This document shows positions 11,840 through 23,700 of a stretch of DNA of 64,000 bases, piece by piece. The notes under the pieces were generated by a model. The model had not been told where the DNA came from, did not search any database, and worked only from the letters and a program-made list of their open reading frames with translations. The stretch lies in contig JANVCC010000018.1 in the NCBI GenBank assembly GCA_025345505.1, positions 9,003,710-9,067,709 on the forward strand, read 5' to 3'. Position numbers and translations under genes: made by a program. Source of the DNA: Todiramphus chloris collaris. Taxonomy: Eukaryota; Chordata; Aves; Coraciiformes; Alcedinidae. The stretch's first letter is position 1; each line of letters starts with the position of its first letter.

Positions 11840-13340
11840 TAGAAGAAAGCCCGGTCTCAGGGCAGGGAGGGGCTGCTGCAGGGCAACAGCTGCAGCCCAA
11901 GGGAGGTCTCCCCGCTGCCCTTCACTGGGCAGCTCTGCTGGGTGCTTGATCACGGGCGTCTGGGGTACAGTCACAGCAGATGGGTGCAGGGCCCAGGAGG
12001 CCACTGCTGAGGAGGGCAGGCCTTGTCCCCTCTCCCCATCTTCCTTCCAGACACGGGATCCCCACCATCCCTCGCACCAGAGCTGATGTTTTGTCTGACC
12101 GCAAGCAAAGCTGATGGATCTCATTCACCTGCCGTGAAAATGACCTGTTCTGCTATTTCAAACCGTCCCGAGGTACCAGCGGGCAGGCTCTGGGTAAGCA
12201 GGGGGCTGCATGCTGCCTGCTTCCCCCTAGCATCATGACCTGGCTCCCTTGGCCTGAGCCAGGCCCTGCCTCAGCCTCTCGAACCGGCTCCTTTGGCCTG
12301 AGCCAGGCCCTGCCTCGGCCTCTCGAACCGGCTCCCTTGGCCTGAGAGCCAGGCCCTGCCTCGGCCTCTCGAACCGGCTCCCTTGGCCTGAGCCAGGCCC
12401 TGCCTCGGCCTCTCCGTCCCGCCGGGCCCGCTGCCGCCCGGAGCCGCGGTCCGGCTCTTCATCCCGTGGCTGCCACTGCCATCTGCCGGCACCTAGGCCT
12501 TCTGCAAGATCATCTCAGGGTCTGGAGCTGCCGGTGCCTTCAGTGGGGTCCTCAGCCGTGCCCTGAGGACAACAGCACGGGGGCACTCGCGCTCCCGAGT
12601 GTCCGCGGCTTGAGCTGAGGTTCCAGCCCACGGCTGGGCAATGCCCGCCCTGCCCACCTCCCTCCCTGGCAGCATCACCTGCCCCATGGGGGTTCCCCAC
12701 TGCCTGACCCCTGCCCTTAGCCCAGGTCTCCTGAGAAAGGTATTTCGGTGCTGCCCGGAGGGTCTTTTGCATTGCAGATCCGAGGAGTAGTATTTTTTGC
12801 AGGAAGTAAACTAAATGAGAGTGCAAAAACAGGCCGGGAGCTCCCGGGCAGCACAGCCCTCGGGGCTGGAGGAGCAGGAAGGCTTGGTGCTGCAGGAGAC
12901 CGGGGTGAGGCAACCCCCTGGAACTCGCTGAAGGCTGTGGGACGTTTGTAAGGATCATTTCTGACCCCACAGTGGCACGAAGTCCGCTGAAGTCCAGGCA
13001 GCACTGAGGGGATAAGAACTCACCATGTGGTTCTTCACCCACACCCCTGCCTGGGCCTGGTGCATGGGGAGCCTGACATAAACCCCAGCATGATCCACCT
13101 CAGACTTCTCCTCTCCCTCCAAGGGGCACAGCTCTCTGCAGGCATCAGGGATCCCAGGGAGCTCCAGCCTTGGGATATTTTGCAGCATCCCCTGGCCACG
13201 TTCAAAGGCATGACACGCATCCAACCTCCTCTGCGCTTCTCACTGTGTATGAGGCACGGCTGCTGCCTGCAGAGTGCCCACATGGCCCTGATGGACTGGC
13301 ACCCATCCAAGGACACCAAAGTGGTGGTTTGGCTAGTGTG
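11840..13340. other. GC-rich intergenic block around the minisatellite
   Basis: GC-rich sequence with several overlapping open frames on both strands (for example minus 12515-13042 and plus 13027-13341). None resembles a known protein, so GC content is the likely cause. CpG density is moderate at 12280-12660, so a weak CpG island or an unannotated noncoding RNA promoter is possible. Confidence 0.4.
12242..12414. repeat. 44-bp GC-rich minisatellite, about 3.9 copies
   Basis: The unit begins GGCTCCCTTGGCCTGAGCCA and ends CTCTCGAACC. Copies lie at 12242-12285, 12286-12329, 12330-12375 (two bases longer) and 12376-12414 (truncated). Each unit contains the inverted repeat GGCCT-GAGCC-AGGCC. Copies differ by only one to three changes. 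Confidence 0.95.
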
Positions 13341-14689
13341 ACTTAACAGGAGTGACCCTCCAACTAGAGGGAAACCCTGCACATTTTCTGCAGGCTTTAC
13401 AGACTTAATAGGGGCTGTAGGTAAAAGGGGCTGCTGGCCTAGGGAGAAAGAGGACTACTGGCATCGTTCAACCCTCCTGCTTCCTCTTCAGTGAGATTAT
13501 TTCCTTTTATTTACAGTCATGAATGAACTACACAACAGCTTAGCAAGGCTTAAGTGCCATTAGCCTCTTTACACATGTGGAGTGTAAGTGGAAAGCTGAG
13601 CATGCAGAGCCCTGGAGTAAGACCACAGCAAAGGGAGAAGGGCAGAAGGACCAACACTCTGAGAGATCCCCAAGGCAGGTCTGAATCCCTGGTTCAGAAA
13701 CTGGGAGCCATGGGGCTGTGGTGATTCCCCTTTTGCCAAGTCTCATACCTTCTGCTGAAAAATCTGTGTTCATTCTGGAGCCATCTCTTCAACAGAATCA
13801 TGACCTTTTGATGAAGTATGGCAACCACAGACTGAGCCCCAGGAAAAGGCAAAATACTGAACTGTTGCTCTGCTTTGTCTGTAAAAGATGCAGAAATGCC
13901 ATGGAAAAAATAGATTATGCACTAAAACATAGGCCCATAACATACAAACAGAAAGGAATCACTGCTGAACAAACAACTTTTATTCTGGCATTTCTGAAAT
14001 TCTGAGTCTTTGCTGCTTAGATGTTGTCTGAATTTTATGTAGGTAATTCAGACACACAAGCCAAAACCTGCACATATAAGAATTCTCTTTCAATCTACTT
14101 TTCATTTTCCCTTTTCCAAGCTCCTCCATTGCCTGTCATCTCATCACATAAAAACCAGGGCATAGTCCATGAAATTAAACAATAGGAATTAATGACCAAA
14201 CTTTAGAAGAAAAGATTTATCTGCCAGACACTCAAGAGTTCACCACCTCTGAGGACAAATGTGACATGGTAGCTCAATCCTAAAAACAAATGGGCTGTTT
14301 CACTACCCATTAGTGTCACTGATAGTTCACAAACTTAGGACCAACCATTTATTGTATGACCCTGGATCTGCATCCTTTTTCAGCAAAAATAATTTCTTCA
14401 TAAGGAATGAGTCACATGCACAAAGACCCTGATGATCTTCAACTAACTAGTTAATAAATGATAAAGTGCAAGATGCAGATCCCTCTAAACTGCTAGACTA
14501 AGTCATTCTGATGGGCAGATTTATCACAGCATATCCAAAGTTTCTAATACTAGTACCAAGTGTATAAAATAAGGGTTTGCTGTTGCCTTCCACTGAGTCA
14601 GCTGAAGCTCTTAGCAGTGTGTACCTTACATAGCAAGCTAAGGCTACATCAGTGACTTCACATCTGGTCAGCAGCTGGTAATGAGTACA

Positions 14690-15545
14690 AGAGTTGAGTC
14701 TGGGGCCAACGTTGTTCAGTATCTTCATGGGTGACCTGGACGATGTGACAAAATGTGCTCTTAGCAAATTTGCACATGGTACTAAATCAGGGGGAGTGGC
14801 TGACATGCCAAATGGAGGAGCTTCAAGCCAGAGGCACCTGGAGAAGTTTGAGGGTTAGGCCAGCAGATGCATCCTGCAGTTCAGCAACAAGAAACATGAA
14901 TCCTGCATCTGGGGTGGACTAATCCCCTGTGTCAGCACAGGCTGGGGACTGACCAGATGAAAGGAGCTGGGTTTGCACACAGTGGCTTACATTAGAAGTA
15001 TGGCTAGCAGGTCAGGGGACATCAGTGTCTCTGTAGAATGGACACCTGTGAGGGCACACTTAGAATGTTGCATCCAATCCTCTGACCCCTGCCAAGTTCA
15101 AAAGGGAACTGGGGAGAGTTCATTGGAGAGCTTCCAAGATGGTTAGGGCCCTAGAGCATGTCACCTATATGAAGAAGCTGAAGGAGTTGGGCTTATTGAG
15201 TCCGGCAAAAAGAAGGATATGAGGTAACCTAACAGCAACCAACTACTCCATGAAGGAGAGTTATAAAACTGATGGAGCCAACCTCTTTGGCTGTGGCAGG
15301 TGATACAGTGGAGGGCAACAGCCACAAGCTGTGGCTTGAGAGGCTGGACTTGGGAAAATTTCTTTATCAGGAGGGCAGTGCAGAGAGATGGTGGGCTCTC
15401 TATCCTTAGTGTTTCCAAGACATGGTGAGACAGAGTTCCAGGTGACCTAGTCTAGCATGGGAAAATGGTCCTGCTCCAAGCAGGGAGTTGGACTATAGAC
15501 CTCAAGAGGTCAGTTCCAGCCCACACTTTGATGGTCTATGATTCT
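14690..15545 (+). mobile_element. old CR1 LINE fragment, plus strand
   Basis: It starts at the ORF2 stretch corresponding to GPTLFNIFxxDLDD (GTTGTTCAGTATCTTCATGG), goes on through degraded ORF2 and ends near TTTGATGGTCTATGATTCTC. Many frame breaks and clear divergence from consensus mark an old copy. Confidence 0.85.
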
Positions 15546-16299
15546 CAGAGTTGGCTGTATTTATTTAATCTCTGAAAACAGCTCTACAATCCCCTCAGTG
15601 TCATGACCCGGAGAGCAGGTCAGCACTGCAGAGAGGCTCCAGTGAGGCCTTGATTACTCCCTAAGTCCCAGGAAAGAGCAGGAGAGACTGAAAAGCAAAG
15701 CCCCTGCACTGATAGTGAACTGTTAAGATAAACCCGGCCAGTTCAAGCAGGTGAACTGTGTTTCTGCAACAGAGGAAAATTAAAATAATTATGGATTTTA
15801 TTCTGTCTCACCCAAATTTTTCCTCAGCCACAAATGATGACAATCACTTGAACTTGGGCACTTAAGCAAGCCTTGTCAGAAAATCATGAAAGGAGAATTT
15901 TCTGTACTGTCTCACACGCTGGACCATTCTTGACTGTCCCCAGATGTCGCCCCTCTCTGATGCTTCTGAGGAAGTCAGGAAAAATCCCAGATTAAATTCA
16001 CCTTCATGCACCAAGGTAAAACTCCCAGCTGGTGGTTGCAGTTTGCCAGCTGAAGCATGGGATTCATATACACCTGGCATCTTGAGGTGAAGTATAAAGC
16101 TTATGGTTACCTTGAGGACAACACTGATAGTCCAGTTTTCCTCAGAGACCGTGAAGGAAGGGGCTAAGCACAGGTTGAAGGGATCTGGAGCTTTAGAGAC
16201 AGACATGATCTTACAGTACAACCTGTAAACACAAGGGCAGCTATAGAGCTCTGCCCACCACCATGTTTGTTACTGTGCTGTTGTTATGAAGGGTAAGGA

Positions 16300-17648
16300 C
16301 ATGCTGCCTCTTCCTGACACTTGTTGAATATCTTTGTAAGTGATCTGGATGATGGGATCAAGTGAACCCTGATGAAGTTTGCTGATGATACCAAACTCAG
16401 TGGGGAAGTGGACTCTTCAGAAGGGAGACACCCTGCAGGAAGACCTGGACAGGCTGGAAAAGTGGGTGTCCTGGGTTTGGCTAGGATGGGGTTAATGTTC
16501 ACAAGCAGTGGGGAGAAGCCACAAGCAGTATAAATAACTGACCCAGCCAATGAGGTATTCGATACCATACTGACACCATGCTCGCTATATAAGGGGAGAG
16601 CTGGCGTTGGGCAGGGGCAGCTGTTTTCAGAGTATGGCTTCAGTGTGTGGCTGGAGCAGGGAAAGCCATGTCCCAGATACGTGTAGACCCTCACAGTTTG
16701 TATCACTCCCTTCACAGATTGTTTCATTGGTATTACTGTTATTACTGCTGTTTCTTCTCTGTGTATTACTATTAAACTGTCCTTATCTCAACCCACAGGG
16801 TTTCACCCTTTTCTCACAATTCTTCCCATCCCATGGGGTCAGGGGGAAGCAGTGGGTAAGTGGCTGCATGGTGTTTAGTTGCCAGCTGAGGTTAAACCAT
16901 GACAGTGGGCTAACAAGAACCTTATGTAGTTCAACAAGGACAAGTGTAAGGTCTTGCACTTTGGCTGGAGAGCAGCTCTTTGGAAAGGGACTTGGGGGTC
17001 CTGGTGAACAAGTTCAGTATGAGTGAACAGTGTGCTGCTGCATCAAAGAAAGCCAACAGGATGCTGGGCTGCATCAACAAGCACATCACCAATAGAAATA
17101 AAGAAGTCACTATCCTATCTGCTCAGAGCTTGTCAGGCCACATCTGGAATACTGTGTTCAGTTTTGGTCCCCACTGAACCAAGAAGTTGTGAAGAGGCTG
17201 GAGAGGGTCCAGAAAAGGGCCACAAAGATGACCAAAGGACTGGGAAGCTGCCGTATGAGGAAAGGCTGAGAGAACTGGATTTGTTCAGCCTGGAGAAAAG
17301 AAGGTTTAGGGGACACCTTATCACCATGTCCCAGTATTTAAAGGGTGTCTACAAAGAAGATGGAGACTCCAATTTTACAAGGAGTGACATGGAAAAGACA
17401 GGAGTTAATGGGTACAAGTTACTCCTGGGGAGATTCTGATTGGACAGGAAAAAAAATCACAATGAGAACAATGAGGCATTGTAATAATCTTCCCAGGGAA
17501 GTGGTGGATTCCCAAGCACTGGACACTTCAAAGAGTCATCTGGACAGGGTATTGGGCCATCTTGTCTACACCATGCATTTGCCAAGAAAGGGTGGACCAG
17601 ATGATCCTTGAAGTCCCTTCCAACCTGGTATTCTATGAGTCTATGATC
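16300..17648 (+). mobile_element. CR1 LINE fragment, plus strand, split by an LTR
   Basis: CR1 ORF2 sequence (GTTGAATATCTTTGTAAGTG, GATGATACCAAACTCAGTGG) runs to 16466, resumes at 16905 (GGGCTAACAAGAACCTTATG) and ends at TATTCTATGAGTCTATGATC. The intervening 438 bp is a solo LTR. The CR1 copy is therefore older than the LTR. Confidence 0.9.
16467..16904 (+). mobile_element. solo LTR of an endogenous retrovirus, inserted in CR1
   Basis: The element starts TGTCCTGGGTTTGGCTAGGA, ends GAGGTTAAACCATGACA and is bounded by the 5-bp target-site duplication GTGGG at 16462-16466 and 16905-16909. It contains a TATA box (GCTATATAAGGGG) and an ATTAAA polyadenylation-type signal downstream. No internal retroviral sequence remains. 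The 5-bp duplication fits ERVL- or ERV1-like bird elements. It is fairly young, as its edges and duplication are intact. Confidence 0.92.
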
Positions 17649-19339
17649 CTATTGCATATATCTGATGAAGGAAAGAGAGATTTCGATTTGCATATGCTGG
17701 GGTTGAAACAGATAAGCAATCATTTTGAAAAATGAGTGTACGCACATGTAAGCACCCACGCATGTAGTTAAACCTTTCATCCAAGGAGAGATGAGCCTGA
17801 TGTTGATTGTTTTTGTTCATGCAGTAAAATTTCTATGAATTGCTTTTCTTGGATGAAAAACAGAAACAACCACGTCAACTCACTTCATTTTAATGTCCAT
17901 TTAATTGTAATTATCTCACCATTTAATAAGCTTTCAGCATCTTGTTTTGGCATTATAAACATCTGCACTTGCAAACCCTAAGCAACATAAATAAAAATAA
18001 CAACTTCTTTCAATATTACCAATAGAAAATGAGATCGATGAAAAATATACCTGCAGCTTTTCAGCTCCGCTATATCCGTACACAAACCAGTAACATATGA
18101 AGGCTACTTACCCAAAATCCTAAGTCTTTTTGTGTTCACTACTATTGTTCACTTGTCACAGGTGCACAGAGAGAAAGGATGGGCTACATGATAAGATGCT
18201 TGACTGGACTTTGGGAGAACCAGTCACGTTTTCCACACATTTTCCGCGTGACTTTGAGTAAGTCACTTAATCCTTTCATCTTCTCATCATCTATTATACT
18301 ACAGACATAATATCAAACAGTGGCAATAAGTCCTGTTCCACAGGAATTATGTGCAGACAATATCAACCCTGGTTGTACTTAGGTATACAAGGATAGGTGG
18401 CTAAAGCCCCAACTATTGTGCATGTCTAAGCTTTAAATACGCCTTTAAACTCACACTTTTTGGATATGGACTGTAAATCTTCAAAGGAGCACAGTCCCGT
18501 GCAATCAGCTCCATAAATATGTCCAGGAAACAGATATTGTTTCAAAAAAGTTATAATCACAGAAATAATATCCTTATTTTTGCATAAGTAGCTGAGATGC
18601 AGCTCCTTTAAGAAGCTTACCTGACATCAGATGAAGAGCCTAGGGCAGGGGTGGGAAGTTAATCTAGAGCTCCTAAACTCATCAGTCCTTTAAGTACACA
18701 CTCTCTATCAGGGAGGGAAGATAAGCAGGCTGCAAAGAATTTTGAATTGTTGTAGGATTCAGGAGGGAAAACTGTTCCCTCATTGGCCTTTGTTGACAAC
18801 CCCAGTACAAAGCAGTGGAAGGAAATCTTCCTAAACACTGCATAAGCTAAGGATTTAGAAGATTAGCAGCAACTGGCCATTATCATACCTAACACTTGGG
18901 AAAAAAGATTGGGTTTGCATCTCTGTAGCTGTTGGTATCACCACTTAGAGGAACAGAAGGGGTGGCATTGTAGAATGAGAATGTAATCAGATCAAAGCTC
19001 TGAGATGGGCTGTAAGAGGCCTGGAGGCTCAAGTGACCCTGTTCCGGGAACCAGTGTTGGATACAGGGCTGCAGAAGAAGTGCTGGCAGAAAGCTGAGAG
19101 TACTTTGAGACACAACAAGACATCTTAGGGACTAACAGACCCTTTTTATCCTATGGCAAGACAGGGCTCATCCAGGAACAATCTGAACAAATGGAAAGAA
19201 ACCAGCACATAATGTCTCTCTTTCCCCTAGAACACAGGAAGAAGGGTTGAGCCTCAGGGCAATGGGAAACAGCAGCAACTCCAGTGTGATGTGTGGTGCC
19301 GGTGAGAGCACAGCCCATCATTTGTGCTGTGCATTTAGA
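17649..19339. other. intergenic; AT-rich candidate regulatory stretch at 17650-18010
   Basis: The first 360 bp are repeat-free and AT-rich, with a perfect POU octamer ATTTGCAT at 17686-17693 and the homeodomain-like TTAATTGTAATTA at 17901-17913. Downstream, nothing was recognised up to the old CR1 piece. Confidence 0.4.
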
Positions 19340-19725
19340 ATCATGGAAATTGGTGGAAATGGCTGTGTTGGGAAATGTAGGACAACTGAGATCTCACCAC
19401 CTTCCAGCACACTGCTCCAAGGTTGCACTGCCCTCATGGTGAAGAAATTCTCCTGAAAATCAGCATGAGCATCTCAAGCCACAAGTAATGGCTGTAGGTC
19501 TTAGCTACCGCTGCCAAGAGTAGCCTGGCTTTGTTGTCTTCACAAGTCCCTCTTGAACTGCAGGGCCCAATACTGGATACGATATTTTAGGTGTATCTTC
19601 ACCAGCACTGAGTCCAAAGGGACAGAGAATTTTCTTGAGATGCTGGCTGCACTTCTTCTGTTGTAGCCCAGTATGTGGTTTCTTTCATTCACAATGAGTG
19701 CCTTGCTGGCCCCTATGCTGTAGAA
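19340..19725 (-). mobile_element. old diverged CR1 fragment, minus strand
   Basis: On plus, GAATCATGGAAATTGGTGGA, then 'cttgaactgcagggcccaat' and 'tgttgtagcccagtatgtgg' read as reversed CR1 sequence. It is strongly diverged, so the limits are approximate. Confidence 0.65.
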
Positions 19726-20049
19726 TTTTTTTTTCTCACTTCATCACAAGAGAATTTGTCTTGGGGGGAATTACATGAAAGGTATTGAGTGACTGGTGGT
19801 ACTTCAGTGATGTCACCTGTGTCCTCACCATGAATGGATGGATCCCAGATGACAAGTGCATTCTCAGCTGAGTAAACTTACAGAGTTTTAAAGCACTTCT
19901 CACATCAGAGGGTTTCCTATGGGAGATGTAGGATATTTCTGAGACAGAAAAAGGACTGTTGTGACTGTGCACCTGCGACTGGAAGGAGCAAGGGAAAAGC
20001 ACAACCCCAGAGCGACATACCTGAGTTGGGTTGTTGGGTTTTTTTTTTC

Positions 20050-20498
20050 TGTTGTGAACAAGGAGTGCTCATGCTTATTTATTTGAGAAGCTCTGTGGGC
20101 ACAGCGGGCATAACTAGGTGGAAATAGTTAAAGGCATTGCCAGGAATGGCTTAGGCTCACAGCTTGCTATAGGAGTAATATTTCATTGTTAGCCTTTTGT
20201 TGCCTGTTGCCTTGAAATACAAGAGCTAAGATTTTGACAAACAGCTCTTCTCAGGAAGGAAAATTCAAAGGCACATATTCCTTTGGAATCTGTATGTAAT
20301 CTGCCAAAGCAGAGCTAAAAATGAGAAAAACATGTTGCCAGAATTTTAAGGAAACATGAGGAGTCCTGGCTCTAGTCCCTCTCAGCTAAACATTTTAGTG
20401 ACATCTTCATTCTCCCTTACAGAAAAAAAGGCCATGAAAACCAAGGTGCTGGGATAAACCACAGAGGGCAGGCAGCCATATGCCAGGAAGACGTTTTC
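20050..20498 (-). other. SLC7A15: probable 3' UTR of SLC7A15
   Basis: The sequence after the stop codon on the minus strand has no further exon-like frame. An AATAAA hexamer is read on the minus strand at 20083-20078, about 415 bp after the stop. A genomic A-run follows about 30 bp later (T-run on plus at 20041-20048). The exact cleavage site is unknown. Confidence 0.35.
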
Positions 20499-20732
20499 TC
20501 AGTTTGCATCCCTGGTGGTCGGAGCAACTTCCAGGAACAACTGGAGATGTAAAGTGACTTTCTGTAAAAAGCGAGGGTGGCACTTGAAGTGAACCAGTGG
20601 GAAATAAAGAATGACACCACTTAAAATGAACAGGACGATGTAGAGGATCTCAATTTGGGGTTGATCAATGATGGGAGCTAACACCAGGTACACAGCTGCC
20701 ACCAGCACAATTATGGGGATAATAATTGGGAC
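20499..20732 (-). CDS. SLC7A15: SLC7A15 exon 7: TM11-TM12, C-terminus and stop
   Basis: The acceptor is tttctttcacag. The exon encodes [40 protein letters not shown] and the C-tail [17 protein letters not shown] (408-484), then TGA at 20501-20499. It matches the b0,+AT end (VLFILSGLLFYFLFVHYKF, HLQMLMEVVPPEE), although the acidic VPPEED-type tail is replaced by APTTRDAN. Confidence 0.9.
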   Translation of the reverse strand, partial: VPIIIPIIVLVAAVYLVLAPIIDQPQIEILYIVLFILSGVILYFPLVHFKCHPRFLQKVTLHLQLFLEVAPTTRDAN

Positions 20733-23700
20733 CTGTGAAAGAAAAACATCAGTGTAAATACATAATCCTGGGCCACTGTTGGTCTGGACAACCCTGAAAT
20801 TTCTGCAGAAGTCCTGCAGCAACCTGAGGTATTACCTAGAAATGCCTGTTTCCCAGCCCACCCCCACTCCAAGGCTGAACATCCCTGCAAGAGCCACACC
20901 ACAGCCATACACTCTAACCCCTGGTCTTCCCTGCCCTCCTAGACCTGAGGAAGCAAACTACTATTTTTAGTGCCAGGTCTGTCCTTGCTCTCCCTACTAC
21001 CTTGAAGCTAAAAGCAGAGCTGTAGACAAAACACACAGCAATGAATGAGTTCACATAAGCGAACCTTAGCACCCTTGGGCTATTCATGTGTTGACAGACA
21101 GATGGACAGGCAAGCTCAGAGGCTGTTTCTGTAAGTCTGGTCAGTGACCATTTACATTTAAATTTGAAGCCACACTCCCTCAGCGGCCAGGGATTGCACA
21201 AGACAAAATGATATCACAAAGTGACAACCTGAACGTTCAAGCTGGGCTTTTCCATTTTTCACTTCTGTCTTTTGTCCAACACAAGAGCACTGATAAATCA
21301 AAGGAATGTTGTTCATGGTTATCTGTGAGAGCATGGAGAAGACCACTGGCTTCATCTACCTTGGTGGGATGCTCTACTCTGCTTCCTCCCTGAAGTGTTC
21401 TAAAACTTTTGGCAAAATGCTAATAAAAATTATCGTTTCAAACCAAGGTAAATATGGCCCTTACATATAAACCTGCAACAGTCATACAGATTCTGCAGGA
21501 CATCAGCCATATGTTGTCGGTTGGCCTGGGACCTTCAGACGTGAGCTGCTTCTAGTTAAGGAAAGAGTTAGGCCATCGAGCCAAAGGCTGCAGCCAGCTG
21601 ACAACCTCCCAGGACTGGCCTGGAGGACTGAGTTTTATACAGTGTATGAAACACTACTGCAGAAGCAGAACTTCATTTTCCTTAAAGCCCATTCAGCCAA
21701 CGAGTTGGGTAAACATCCTCACCCAGCATCCTAATATCAGGACAGAGCCATAGAAGCCAGTGCATGGATGACTTATTAGAGCACTGCTCTTCTCCTTCAA
21801 TCTGAGTCCCATAGGATGCTCAACATTGTTTTGCACATCCTGGCAGTGTCAGCCTGTCATCTGTCCCCTGAAGAAATCCCATGAAAACCAGGATGTGCAT
21901 TCGGCTTGTCTTGGGGAAAAGTCTCTGTCCTACATTCACAGTCTCATGGATCCCTGTGCCTGGGCTCTTTTCTGTAAAAATATTTCCCTCAGTCACTGAG
22001 GAACAACTGCAGCTCAGCTTCCTCACGGCGCCAGGGGGAAGAACAGGTCACTCCTGATTTCCCTCCACTTAGCTGTTTTGTGGGCAACAAACCTGTCCCA
22101 TGGCCATCTCAAAGGACTTGAGGCATTCTGGCTGAGCTTTTTGCTTTCTGAGAGGTTCTTACAGCTGGGCTGCCCTCTGGGGGTGTGACCAAGCTCTGAG
22201 AGCATAAACAGCCTATTGTATTACTGATCAGAATAATCCTTCATTTCCCTCTTAGATCTCTTACGGAAAAAAAGGATATGGTAAATATATTTTCCACAGT
22301 GAGGGGGCAGTGCATTATTAGCTTACCAAGACAAAGAATTCAACCTTGATTTATGCCTCTATATTCCCACTATCTTGCTGCTTGTTGTCTTTGCTGAGAT
22401 AAAACATGAAATTAAAAAAGGAAGGCCAACCACAGTCAGTCTGTAAGCATCCAGCCCCGGTGATCTTTCTTCCCTCATAATGCTCTCTGGGTCATTCTGG
22501 CAATACAGGAAAAGGGTTTGAGGGCTTTATGTTATTACTTTACCTTGTAAGATCTTGGCAGTTCCGGTTTCTTGATTTTTAAGTACAGGAGACCAGAAAG
22601 AGTCATGCCATAGAAGAACCATGCTATAAAACTGGAACAAAAAGCGAAGTAAAAAAAAAAAAACGAAGGAAGAAAAGCCAAACAGTATTACATTTGTGGT
22701 GAGATCATCCAGGAATGTCAGGTCTGCCTTGCAGATCCCAGTTGTTCATATCTCCAATTAAAAAGGAGAATATTGGTGTAAGTTTAGTAGTTTTTTCATT
22801 AATTTCCTTTCCTGTATAAACAACGAGAACTTTAGAATGATCTGAATGTTATAGATTCCTTTCAATATGAGGATGAATGACATCCAGTAAGGTATATAGG
22901 GACAGAAGCAGTCATGCATTGCAAAGATGCTGGTTCCTAAGCTCTTTCTTTTCTTTCTTCCCTCCCCTCCACAATATTGCTTAGAAAGCAATAGCCCAGT
23001 CTCAAAAAATATTAAAATACTTCTAAACCAATGTCAAAACCAAGAGCACAAGGGTTGCAAACAGAAACGTTACACATACATACCTGAAAAAGTTCACGAT
23101 ACTGGTGAAGCTCCCTGATATTATCATGATTAAAGATACAGCAGATGTAAAGAGCAGGGCGGGGGAGGGCGTGAGGCACCGCACATGAGCCATAGACAGG
23201 ATGTCTGGCTGAAAGCCAAAGCAAAGGATACACTGTCAGATCAGGTACTTGGACATCCTTACTCACCCCTCTCAGCTGCTGGTGGGAGCTCCGCCTGCAG
23301 CCAGAGCCACTGTTAATCATCAAATAATCATAATATTAAAGCACTTCAGCTCCCGGGGAGTGTAAACATGGAAACCTCCCTCGAGGATATTTTTATTGTC
23401 TCACTGATTTCATATCAAATATGCTTAGTTTAGGCAGGCAAGATGAAGGTTTCAAACTACTAGTGTGACTGAGTCAAATCAGAGCTTTCCTGATCATCAT
23501 CAGGACCTTGTGCATGGTCACACTTCTGTCCTCTGTCCTGTCCCTCTGAGACTGGACTTCTCTTGGTCTGAGTGGAAAATGAGACAAGGACTACTCATGA
23601 AACTTTTATGCAGCTAAGCATAGAGAAAATCAGGATTTGTTCCAGAACATGGAGGGAATTATTAGACTCATTATTGCTTGGTTCATTGGAAAAGCTTAAT

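Larger units (their letters stand above)
10763..14689. other. intergenic apart from the GC block
   Basis: Outside the minisatellite block, 10763-11840 and 13340-14689 hold only short open frames and no recognised repeat or gene. Confidence 0.5.

Noticed and set aside
12515-13382. Frames of 175, 115 and 104 codons around the GC block
   Set aside because: Low-complexity composition, open on both strands, no recognisable protein features.
1-20000. RHOB, an intronless neighbour expected on the left
   Set aside because: No ~196-codon Rho-type GTPase frame is present, so it must lie outside the window.
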